DNA from: Deltaproteobacteria bacterium
GTDB lineage: Bacteria; Desulfobacterota; UBA8473
Reading direction: 5' to 3'
Assembly (NCBI GenBank): GCA_030643245.1
Contig: DAOWME010000173.1
Location: forward strand, 1 to 6,601
DNA: 6,601 bases
In this document: positions 1 through 5,583 of the stretch, one piece after another
Position numbering within the stretch: the first letter of the stretch is position 1
Layout: every line of letters starts with the position of its first letter
Translations under genes and position numbers: made by a program
The notes under the pieces: generated by a model
What the model saw: the letters and a program-made list of their open reading frames with translations, nothing else
Told to the model about the DNA's origin: nothing
Database searches by the model: none

Positions 1-1
1 C

Positions 2-181
2 CTTCTCATCGTGTGGTTTGCGTTCTCGAATTCCACCCGCATAATACAGATCATGGGTGAAGGAGGGGCAAAAGCTTTCGGCAAGGTGATTAGCCTATTA
101 CTTGCGGCAATTGCGGTTATGATGATCAGGAGAGGTGTATTTGACATGATTTCTGAGTTTAGTGAGCATGTTACAAGATAG
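2..181 (+). CDS. MarC-family integral membrane protein, C-terminal end (5' end outside window)
   Basis: An open frame entering from the left edge encodes about 59 residues before a TAG stop at 179-181. It contains STRIIQIMGEGGAKAFGKVI followed by a hydrophobic helix, SLLLAAIAVMMIRRGVFDMI. This matches the end of MarC-family (UPF0056) inner-membrane proteins, where an 'R...lGe.G..v..rl.GLiLaAiAvq.i..Gi' pattern forms the last transmembrane helix. The family's substrate is poorly defined; the old link to multiple antibiotic resistance is not supported as a function. A short polar tail, SEFSEHVTR, follows the helix. The stop codon directly abuts an ATG in the selA frame, so the two genes are probably co-transcribed. 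Only the C-terminus is visible, so the family call rests on one helix and its preceding loop. Confidence 0.75.
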   Translation, partial: LLIVWFAFSNSTRIIQIMGEGGAKAFGKVISLLLAAIAVMMIRRGVFDMISEFSEHVTR

Positions 182-202
182 ATGATTCAATATGGGGGTT
201 CT

Positions 203-1630
203 ATGGAAGAAAAGGACAGGCAACGATATCTGAGGATGCTTCCCTCTGTGGACAAGATACTGCAACAGGATCAGGTGAAGGATCTATTTGAGGAGTATCC
301 TCGCTGGCTGGTGGTGAAAACCGCCCAGCTAGTCATGGAGGAAGAGCGGAGATGGATACTCACTTCCGACCTGAATTCCCTGTCCGGCTATAGTACAATC
401 ATCGAAAAATTTTCGATGAAGGTATCTGAAGAGATTTCCATTGTGGCCGGATTGAGTTTGAGGAGAGCGATCAATGTTACAGGGGTTGTCGTGCATACCA
501 ACCTGGGAAGATCCCTTTTGAATACTGAAGTATTGCAAAACCTTGCGACAATCGCTTCTCATTTCTCTAACCTTGAGTATGACTTAGAGGAAGGGGTCAG
601 GGGGTCCCGTTATTCTCACGTAGAGGACATCCTGTGCGAGCTCACGGGCACCGAGGCGGCGCTGGTGGTAAACAACAATGCAGGGGCCGTTCTCCTGACC
701 CTCAGTACAATGGCAAGTGGACGGGACGTCATCGTCTCAAGAGGACAGTTGGTAGAGATCGGCGGGTCTTTCCGGATACCGGATGTTATGAGAAATAGTG
801 GGGCAAGGTTGGTGGAGGTCGGCACGACGAATAAAACCCACTTGAGAGATTATAGAAAGGCCATAACAGAAGATACGTCCTTACTCCTCAAGGTGCATAC
901 AAGCAACTTCCAAATCGTAGGTTTTACGTCGGAGGTAAAACTGGAAGACCTGGTTAAGCTGGGAAGGGAGCATTCTCTTCCGGTAATGGAGGACCTTGGG
1001 AGCGGGTGTCTGGTAGATCTGAGCAAGTTCGGTCTGACAAGGGAACCAACTGTGCAGGAGGCCGTCAGGACAGGCGTGGATGTAGTTACATTCAGTGGAG
1101 ACAAACTTCTGGGAGGACCTCAGGCGGGAATAATCCTGGGAAAGAAAGAGGTGATAGAAAAGATCAGAGAGAATCCCCTCAACCGAGCCCTCAGGATTGA
1201 CAAACTCACCCTGGCAGCCCTCGAGAGCACGCTCCGTCTTTACATGGAAGGGGAAGCCGTCCTTGAAAAGATCCCCACCCTTCGGATGTTGACACTGGCT
1301 CCCGGAGAGATAGAGAGTAGAGCAAAGAGGCTCTATAACGGGTTGAAAAAAGAAAGTTCAGGAACCTTCCTCGCGGAGATCAGGGACGATAACTCACGCG
1401 TGGGAGGAGGTGCCCTACCCTTGCAAGGCCTCCCCACCAAGGCTATCGCCATTAAACCCGTGTATGTATCTGTCGAGAGCCTGGAGGAAAGCTTAAGGAG
1501 ATACGATCCACCAATCATTGCCCGGATTGATGACGGCCGGCTTCTCATGGACGTACGAACCTTACAGGAAGGAGAGTCAGAGATTGTTGAAGAGGCGATC
1601 AAGAGTATACTTGTTTCTCAAAGACTGTAG
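203..1630 (+). CDS. selA: L-seryl-tRNA(Sec) selenium transferase (selenocysteine synthase, SelA)
   Basis: This cytosolic PLP enzyme converts Ser-tRNA(Sec) to Sec-tRNA(Sec) using selenophosphate. Numbered from the ATG at 203 (475 aa; E. coli SelA is about 463), the N-terminal tRNA-binding region starts MEEKDRQRYLRMLPSVDKIL and aligns with the E. coli N-terminus. HTNLGR begins at residue 98, VNNNAGAVLL follows, and RGQLVEIGGSFRIPDVM begins at 180. The PLP-lysine motif FSGDKLLGGPQAG places the Schiff-base lysine at residue 301. An in-frame ATG at 182, directly after the upstream TAG, would add MIQYGGS. I prefer 203 because it fits the family N-terminus and has GGGGG at 194-198, although that spacing is short; 182 remains possible through translational coupling. 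No selB, selC or selD is visible. The gene is intact, and larA starts 33 bases after its stop. Confidence 0.95.
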   Translation: MEEKDRQRYLRMLPSVDKILQQDQVKDLFEEYPRWLVVKTAQLVMEEERRWILTSDLNSLSGYSTIIEKFSMKVSEEISIVAGLSLRRAINVTGVVVHTNLGRSLLNTEVLQNLATIASHFSNLEYDLEEGVRGSRYSHVEDILCELTGTEAALVVNNNAGAVLLTLSTMASGRDVIVSRGQLVEIGGSFRIPDVMRNSGARLVEVGTTNKTHLRDYRKAITEDTSLLLKVHTSNFQIVGFTSEVKLEDLVKLGREHSLPVMEDLGSGCLVDLSKFGLTREPTVQEAVRTGVDVVTFSGDKLLGGPQAGIILGKKEVIEKIRENPLNRALRIDKLTLAALESTLRLYMEGEAVLEKIPTLRMLTLAPGEIESRAKRLYNGLKKESSGTFLAEIRDDNSRVGGGALPLQGLPTKAIAIKPVYVSVESLEESLRRYDPPIIARIDDGRLLMDVRTLQEGESEIVEEAIKSILVSQRL

Positions 1631-1663
1631 GCAGGATCTAAGAGGGGAAGGACGGAATAAATT

Positions 1664-2968
1664 ATGGGAGACCGCACTCTCAGCCTCAAGTATGGCAGTA
1701 CAAGCCTTTCCTTTAAGATCCCCTCGGATAATTTGCTAGGAATTCTCGCCCCTGGAAAGATCTCTCCACCGTGTGACACCGTTCGATTCATTGAATCAAT
1801 ATTGGACACCCCCACTTACGGCCCACCATTCAGTGAGATATTCCGGAGGGGAGAAAGGATAACCCTGGTCGTCTCCGATATTACCCGCTACACAGGGAGC
1901 CGGGTATACCTTCCCATTCTCATAAACAGGCTGAATACCATTGGCGTGGGCGATGACGATATCCGCATTGTCTTTGCGCTGGGGATTCACCGGCAGCACC
2001 TCCCCCGTGAACATAGGATTATAATCGGAGAGGAGATTTATAAAAGAGTCAGGGTCTATGATCATAACGCGTCTGACTCAAAGAACCTTACATATCTGGG
2101 CAGGACCGAAAGGGGCGCTAAGGTAGAACTGAACAGTATGGTTGCGGAAACGGATAAGATCATCCTTACCGGAACGATAGGTTTCCATTACCTGGCAGGT
2201 TTTGGGGGGGGGAGGAAGAGTATCCTGCCTGGTGTCGCTTCATTTGATAGCTGCATCGATGCACACCTGCAGGTTTTAAACCCACCGGATCCGGGAGGGA
2301 AGCATCCAAAGGCAAGGACCGGTGTGTTGGAAGGGAACCCGTTTCATGAAGTCATGGTGCAGGCCTGTGAGATGTTATGTCCCATATTCCTCTTCAATAC
2401 AATCCTGTCCAACGATAAAGAGATAGTCGCGGTAGCTGCAGGGGAGTATATATCTGCCCACGAGCATGGATGCGACTTACTCTCAAGGGATTTCAGCCCT
2501 GAACTTGAGGAAAAGGCCGACCTGGTTATAGTTAGCTGCGGCGGGTTCCCCAAGGATATCAATTTTATCCAGGCACACAAGTGCATCGACTATGCAATGA
2601 ATGTCCTGAAACACGGTGGGGTTATGATCATCCTGGCAGAGTGTTCCGATGGTTTTGGCAATCCGACTTTCCTTGACTGGTTTAAGTATGATGATTTGTT
2701 GGATTTGGAGAAGGCGCTGAGGAAAAATTTTGAGATCAATGGACAAACAGCATACTCTACTATGATCAAGGCAGGAAACGCCAGGATAATCCTCGTCTCT
2801 GGGTTGGCTGGTGATGATGTGAAGAGGATGTCCATAACTCCGGCGGAATCAATAGATCAAGCACTTTCTATCGCCTATGAAGCGCTGGGGAAACAACCTT
2901 CCACCTATGTCATACCTGATGGAGGAAGCATCTTTCCAAGGGTTACGAGATCAAGAGAGGAAAGATGA
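1664..2968 (+). CDS. larA: LarA-family nickel-pincer 2-hydroxyacid racemase/epimerase (lactate racemase-like)
   Basis: The 434-aa product compares with about 424 for Lactiplantibacillus plantarum LarA. Residues known to matter in LarA can be picked out: D72 and R75 in SDITRYTG, catalytic His at H109 (GIHRQ) and H175 (GFHYLAGFGGGRK), the pincer-nucleotide lysine K185, the nickel-ligand histidine H201, and the Q303-x-x-K306 pair in INFIQAHK. The enzyme should use the nickel-pincer nucleotide cofactor for hydride abstraction at the alpha carbon of a 2-hydroxyacid. The LarB, LarC and LarE cofactor genes are not in view. The LarA superfamily includes racemases and epimerases for several hydroxyacids, so lactate is a guess supported by the next gene. 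The usual DxTRP proline is Tyr76 here. A purine-rich ribosome site lies at 1643-1652. The stop is a tandem TGATAG overlapping the glcD ATG by 4 bases. A nine-G run lies in the active-site motif. Confidence 0.92.
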   Translation: MGDRTLSLKYGSTSLSFKIPSDNLLGILAPGKISPPCDTVRFIESILDTPTYGPPFSEIFRRGERITLVVSDITRYTGSRVYLPILINRLNTIGVGDDDIRIVFALGIHRQHLPREHRIIIGEEIYKRVRVYDHNASDSKNLTYLGRTERGAKVELNSMVAETDKIILTGTIGFHYLAGFGGGRKSILPGVASFDSCIDAHLQVLNPPDPGGKHPKARTGVLEGNPFHEVMVQACEMLCPIFLFNTILSNDKEIVAVAAGEYISAHEHGCDLLSRDFSPELEEKADLVIVSCGGFPKDINFIQAHKCIDYAMNVLKHGGVMIILAECSDGFGNPTFLDWFKYDDLLDLEKALRKNFEINGQTAYSTMIKAGNARIILVSGLAGDDVKRMSITPAESIDQALSIAYEALGKQPSTYVIPDGGSIFPRVTRSREER

Positions 2969-4344
2969 TAGCGAAAAGTGTAATCAAAAAGATACAGAGG
3001 ATCGTGGGTAAAGAGAACGTTCGCTCCGAACTGGAAGAGCGGGTCTGTTATAGCTACGATGCTACCAATCAGATCTATCTTCCTGACATAGTTGTTTTCA
3101 CTGCCCGTGTCCGTGAGGTGTCGGATATCCTTAAGCTGGCGAATGAAGAGGGCTTTCCGGTCATACCGAGAGGCGCCGGATCAGGGTTTACCGGTGGCGC
3201 TCTCCCGGTGGAAGGTGGGTTGGTCCTAGTCATGACCCGGTTTAACAGAATTCTAAAGATCGACACAGAAAACCTTACAGCCTTTGTTGAGCCCGGCGTG
3301 GTCACAGGAGACTTCCAGAAAGAGGTGGAAGGGCTGGGACTCTTCTATCCTCCGGACCCGGCCAGTTCAAAATTCTCAACTCTGGGCGGAAATGTGGCCG
3401 AGTGTGCCGGCGGCCCCAGAGCGTTAAAATACGGTGTAACCAAGGACTATGTCATAGGTCTGGAGGTGGTCTTACCTACCGGGGAGATCATCTCCACAGG
3501 CGTTCAAACGATGAAGGGGGTGGTCGGCTATGACCTCACAAAGCTTATTGTCGGCTCGGAAGGCACCCTGGGGGTTATTACAAAGATTATAGTCAAACTG
3601 ATCCCCTTGCCTGCGACCAGGAAGACCATCCAGGCGATCTATAACAGACTCGAAGGCGCCGCTACAACTGTTGCCAGGATAATTGCCTCGAAGATTTTGC
3701 CTGCTGCCCTTGAATTCATGGATCGCGGAGCTATCGTTTGCGTGGAAGACTTTCTAAAGATTGGGTTACCTGTTGATGCTGAGGCGATTCTCCTAGTGGA
3801 AGTGGACGGTGATCCGCACGTAGTAACCAAGGATGCCGGCAAAATTCAGGACATATGCTCGAAGTGCGGCGCAAATAGGGTGGAAGTTGCCGGAGATAGA
3901 GAAAGCGAAGAAAATCTATGGAAAGCGAGGAGGGCTATATCCCCTTCCCTGTTAAGAATAAACCCTGCAAAGATCAACGAAGATATTACAGTCCCCCGCA
4001 GCAAGGTTCCCAATATTTTAAGGAAGATCAATCATATTGCGAAACGATCAGGGTTGAACATTGTCAACTTCGGACACGCCGGAGACGGGAATATTCACGT
4101 TAACATAATGATAGATAAAAAGAAAGAGGAAGAAGTCAACAGGGCTGAGGCGGCTGTAAGAGAAATCTTTCAAGCCACTCTGGACCTGGGTGGGACCATA
4201 TCGGGCGAGCATGGTATCGGCATAACAAAGGCGCCCTACCTTAAGATGGAACTCGGCGACTTAGGAGTGGATATAATGAAAAGGGTAAAGAAGGTCTTCG
4301 ACCCAAACGGCATCCTTAATCCGGGAAAGATATTTCAAAGCTAA
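2965..4344 (+). CDS. glcD: GlcD-family FAD-linked D-2-hydroxyacid dehydrogenase (glycolate/D-lactate oxidase-type)
   Basis: The 459-aa product is a complete VAO/PCMH-fold flavoprotein of usual family length. The N-terminal FAD_binding_4 domain (roughly residues 38-215) carries PRGAGSGFTGGA at 68-79, PPDPASS from 129, and STLGGNVAECAGGPRALKYG. The C-terminal FAD-oxidase domain carries HAGDGNIH (H371, H378) and SGEHGIG (E415, H416), which are the metal-binding positions in D-2-hydroxyacid dehydrogenases, and ends FDPNGILNPGKIF. It oxidises a D-2-hydroxyacid such as D-lactate or glycolate, passing electrons to a quinone, an Fe-S subunit or an electron-transfer flavoprotein. The start overlaps the larA stop as ATGA, with AGAGG at 2956-2960, so translation is probably coupled. 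No Fe-S partner (GlcF-type) follows; the next gene is convergent. Substrate cannot be read from sequence; glycolate, D-lactate and 2-hydroxyglutarate enzymes look alike here. Confidence 0.92.
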   Translation: MIAKSVIKKIQRIVGKENVRSELEERVCYSYDATNQIYLPDIVVFTARVREVSDILKLANEEGFPVIPRGAGSGFTGGALPVEGGLVLVMTRFNRILKIDTENLTAFVEPGVVTGDFQKEVEGLGLFYPPDPASSKFSTLGGNVAECAGGPRALKYGVTKDYVIGLEVVLPTGEIISTGVQTMKGVVGYDLTKLIVGSEGTLGVITKIIVKLIPLPATRKTIQAIYNRLEGAATTVARIIASKILPAALEFMDRGAIVCVEDFLKIGLPVDAEAILLVEVDGDPHVVTKDAGKIQDICSKCGANRVEVAGDRESEENLWKARRAISPSLLRINPAKINEDITVPRSKVPNILRKINHIAKRSGLNIVNFGHAGDGNIHVNIMIDKKKEEEVNRAEAAVREIFQATLDLGGTISGEHGIGITKAPYLKMELGDLGVDIMKRVKKVFDPNGILNPGKIFQS

Positions 4345-4378
4345 GGGGCGAGGCCGAAATAACTTCCTCAAGTTGGCG

Positions 4379-4410
4379 CTCAGATTTAGGTCAGATTTGT
4401 TCGATCTGAG
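4379..4410. repeat. Inverted repeat with duplicated left arm at the glcD/gmhA convergence
   Basis: CTCAGAT at 4379-4385 is the reverse complement of ATCTGAG at 4404-4410. A second left arm, TCAGAT at 4391-4396, can pair with ATCTGA at 4404-4409 around a 7-base loop. The left arms are a direct repeat, TCAGATTT. The structure covers the last codons of gmhA and lies just past the glcD stop. It may slow or end transcription from either side, but neither strand shows a convincing T-run, so I do not call it an intrinsic terminator. A weak 5-bp hairpin (AACTT/AAGTT, 4361-4374) also lies in the gap. Confidence 0.35.
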
Positions 4411-4973
4411 AATAGCAAAGAGTCAACCATCTCACAGATAATATGACCCGTGGTAATATGAACCTCTTGAATCCGGGGAATGCTCTTCGAAGCAACATTC
4501 AATAAATGACTGACAATACTCCCAACCTTCCCACCATCGTTACCGGTCATTCCAACTGTTTTCATGCCCATCTCTATTGCAACCTGGAATGCTTTGATAA
4601 CATTAAGCGAATTGCCGCTCGTGCTGATTCCGAAAGCCACATCGCCCTTCTTGCCCAATGCCTCAATCTGTCTGGAAAAGAGATGGGAGAAATCCATGTC
4701 ATTGCCTATACTTGTAATTATGGAAGTATCGGTAGTTAAGGCTAAAGCCGGCAAAGGGCGCCTATCCATCAAGAACCGATTTACAAACTCTGCGGCAATG
4801 TGTTGGGCGTCAGCAGCGCTTCCCCCGTTACCAAACAATATGATCTTGTTTCCCTGTTTGATGGCATCAATAATCACTTCGACCACAGAGATTATCCCAG
4901 ATGCATTCTCCTCAGCAAACCTTATTTTTAGGTCAGCGCTGTCCTGAAAACTCCGGATAATCATCTCCTCCAT
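4386..4973 (-). CDS. gmhA: Sedoheptulose 7-phosphate isomerase (phosphoheptose isomerase)
   Basis: This cytosolic SIS-domain enzyme converts sedoheptulose 7-phosphate to D-glycero-D-manno-heptose 7-phosphate, the first step to the ADP-heptose used in LPS inner core. Numbered from the ATG at 4973 (195 aa, normal length), the phosphosugar motifs are GNGGSAADAQH at 48-58 and STSGNS at 117-122. E62, Q169 and H177 correspond to E. coli GmhA E65, Q172 and H180. E. coli D169 is Pro166 here (IPRIQE), a change I believe is common in other GmhA lineages. The open frame extends to a GTG at 4979, but the strong GGAGGT at 4982-4987 lies 8 bases from the ATG and only 2 from the GTG, so the ATG is preferred. 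DiaA is a related alternative, but the TTDTS and GND motifs and the intact catalytic residues favour GmhA. It is monocistronic as far as visible, and a promoter lies upstream. Confidence 0.92.
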   Translation of the reverse strand: MEEMIIRSFQDSADLKIRFAEENASGIISVVEVIIDAIKQGNKIILFGNGGSAADAQHIAAEFVNRFLMDRRPLPALALTTDTSIITSIGNDMDFSHLFSRQIEALGKKGDVAFGISTSGNSLNVIKAFQVAIEMGMKTVGMTGNDGGKVGSIVSHLLNVASKSIPRIQEVHITTGHIICEMVDSLLFSDRTNLT

Positions 4974-4981
4974 ATACACGG

Positions 4982-4987
4982 ACCTCC
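4982..4987 (-). promoter_or_regulatory. Shine-Dalgarno site of gmhA
   Basis: On the minus strand this reads GGAGGT, within GGTGGAGGTC, a near-perfect match to the 16S anti-SD sequence. It leaves 8 bases to the ATG at 4973 and only 2 to the upstream in-frame GTG at 4979. It therefore decides the gmhA start. Confidence 0.8.
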
Positions 4988-5013
4988 ACCATGATTACAT
5001 ATTAAATAAGAAA

Positions 5014-5040
5014 TTTATACGCCTTGATACCCTATGTCAA
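5014..5040 (-). promoter_or_regulatory. Predicted sigma70-type promoter of gmhA
   Basis: On the minus strand a consensus -35 TTGACA (plus positions 5035-5040) is followed after 15 bases by TATAAA (5014-5019). The 15-base spacer is short; a weaker TAAATT two bases further on gives 17. The leader to the gmhA ATG would be about 35 bases and contains the SD site. The call rests on pattern matching only. Confidence 0.5.
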
Positions 5041-5041
5041 G
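5023..5041. promoter_or_regulatory. Operator-like dyad inside the gmhA promoter
   Basis: CTTGATACCCTATGTCAAG is an inverted repeat with arms CTTGATA and TGTCAAG (6 of 7 positions match) around a 5-base centre. One arm contains the gmhA -35 box and the rest fills its spacer, a position suited to a repressor. A third copy of the half-site, CTTGACA, occurs at 5067-5073. Because the arms resemble a -35 hexamer, part of the symmetry could be coincidental. Confidence 0.3.
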
Positions 5042-5067
5042 CAAAATTAGCCGTATCCAGAAATACC

Positions 5068-5096
5068 TTGACACATGGTTATTATTTGAGTATTTT
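5068..5096 (+). promoter_or_regulatory. Predicted sigma70-type promoter facing the IS relic and dut
   Basis: A consensus TTGACA at 5068-5073 is followed by exactly 17 bases and then TATTTT at 5091-5096 (4 of 6 matches to TATAAT). It points rightward and is divergent from the gmhA promoter. The proposed left edge of the IS relic falls at the 5090/5091 boundary, between spacer and -10. It may be the original dut promoter with its -10 replaced by element sequence. Confidence 0.4.
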
Positions 5097-5148
5097 CGCT
5101 TTTGTTGGTTGACTCTACTTTATTTTTCCATTCCCCAGGTTTAAAACC

Positions 5149-5165
5149 TTCGCCTTTCAGGCGAA
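5149..5165 (+). repeat. Left-end hairpin of the IS200/IS605 relic
   Basis: TTCGCCTTTCAGGCGAA is a perfect 7-bp stem (TTCGCCT/AGGCGAA) with a TTC loop. Its apex matches that of the right-end hairpin. A short palindrome, GGTTTAAAACC (5138-5148), lies immediately before it. In this family such hairpins are TnpA recognition sites, and in IS200 itself left-end structure also limits transposase expression. Confidence 0.6.
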
Positions 5166-5191
5166 AAGCTTTAGCGATGCTACATTTCTGT

Positions 5192-5197
5192 TATAAT
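5192..5197 (+). promoter_or_regulatory. Candidate -10 box of tnpA in the IS relic
   Basis: TATAAT is a perfect -10 hexamer six bases before the ATG at 5203. No good -35 lies 16-18 bases upstream. A start point 6-7 bases after the box would fall at or beside the ATG, so any transcript would be nearly leaderless. This fits the weak expression typical of IS200-type tnpA genes. Confidence 0.4.
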
Positions 5198-5202
5198 AGT
5201 TC

Positions 5203-5513
5203 ATGGGGAGTTAGCCATTAGCGAAGGTTACAGGAAAGGTCCACATACGACCTATGATATCCAGTGCCATTTTGTGTGGGTAACGAAGTACAGATATCAT
5301 ATCCTGAAAAGGGATATAGCATTGCGAACCAGGGAGCTGATTCGTCAGACATGTGAAGCCCGAAATATAACAATCTGGAGCGGTCATATGAGCAAAGATC
5401 ATATTCACATACATGTTTCCTGTCCACCGGAGCTTTCATCGAGCAAGATTGTTCAAAATAACCTATTTTCAGTCGTAAAAATAACCCACCGGCTTTCAGC
5501 CGGTGGTAGTTGA
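5203..5513 (+). pseudogene. tnpA: IS200/IS605-family transposase TnpA, frameshifted and 3'-truncated
   Basis: From about 5211 the frame encodes LAISEGYRKGPHTTYD, then HFVWVTKYRYHIL, LIRQTCEARNITIWSGHMS, and KDHIHIHVS followed by PPELSSSKIVQ. These are hallmarks of Y1-transposase TnpA. The HUH motif HIH (5400-5408) is intact. After IVQ (about 5454) the expected continuation, 'YLKG.SS...' through the catalytic-tyrosine helix with its WARGYF-type motif, is missing. The frame instead runs through unrelated residues and the right-end hairpin to a TGA at 5511-5513. At the 5' end, the ATG at 5203 reads ATG GGG AGT TAG, but one more G would give M-G-E-L-A-I-S in frame with the rest, so a one-base loss in the G run is likely. 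The protein cannot be catalytically active. Family identity is secure; the exact original start is inferred. Confidence 0.82.
5486..5506 (+). repeat. Right-end hairpin of the IS200/IS605 relic
   Basis: A perfect 9-bp stem, CCACCGGCT pairing with AGCCGGTGG around TTC, is extended by AAC/GTT (5483-5485 and 5509-5511) with a TA bulge. CCACCGGCT...AGCCGGTGG palindromes are typical of IS200/IS605-type ends. It is followed by TAGTTGAG, not a T-run, so it is unlikely to be an intrinsic terminator. Confidence 0.65.
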
Positions 5514-5528
5514 GTATATAGACAGGAC

Positions 5529-5556
5529 GTAGGGTGGATCAAGCGAAGCGGATTCC
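5529..5556. repeat. Imperfect palindromic repeat upstream of dut
   Basis: The segment begins GTAGGGTGGATC and ends GCGGATTCC, with a central AAGCGAAGCG that folds as GC-GAA-GC. The outer GGATC/GATTCC arms pair with one bulged T. It resembles the widespread 'GTAGGGTGGRTNAGCGAAGCG' dispersed palindromic repeats of many bacterial genomes, but the right arm is degraded. It lies in the presumed dut leader. That resemblance is from memory, so confidence is moderate to low. Confidence 0.35.
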
Positions 5557-5583
5557 TCTTACATTGTAAAGTCAGAAACAAAG

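Larger units (their letters stand above)
5091..5514 (+). mobile_element. Decayed IS200/IS605-family element (tnpA-only type, internally deleted)
   Basis: The stretch holds a subterminal hairpin on the left (5149-5165), a truncated IS200-type tnpA, and a strong hairpin on the right (5486-5506). Both hairpins have a TTTCA apex. This is the layout of IS200/IS605 elements, which move as single strands, lack terminal inverted repeats and make no target duplication. The boundaries are inferred: TTGAG at 5086-5090 would be the target/left cleavage site, and a matching TTGAG at 5510-5514, 4 bases after the right hairpin, would be the right cleavage site. The repeat extends to 8 bases (TTGAGTAT). An alternative left edge follows TTGAC at 5109-5113. 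At 424 bp it is much shorter than typical 600-700 bp single-tnpA elements, consistent with loss of the 3' half of tnpA. No tnpB is present. Confidence 0.7.

Noticed and set aside
2965..2971. larA TGA as a possible selenocysteine codon, given selA upstream
   Set aside because: The TGA is followed directly by in-frame TAG (TGATAG), lies at the normal LarA C-terminus and overlaps the glcD start, so it is an ordinary stop.
4361..4374. AACTT-CCTC-AAGTT hairpin as a terminator for glcD or gmhA
   Set aside because: A 5-bp AT-rich stem without a clear T-run on either strand is too weak to call.
4564..4947. Plus-strand 127-codon open frame opposite gmhA
   Set aside because: It is an antisense shadow of a clear gmhA. 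Its translation shows no family features and it lacks a supporting SD.
5211..5439. Minus-strand open frames of 67-73 codons over the IS relic
   Set aside because: They mirror the tnpA coding strand, have no recognisable motifs, and are explained by the transposase remnant.
5486..5506. Strong hairpin as an intrinsic terminator
   Set aside because: It is GC-rich but followed by TAGTTGAG, not a T-run, and its context fits an IS200/IS605 right end.
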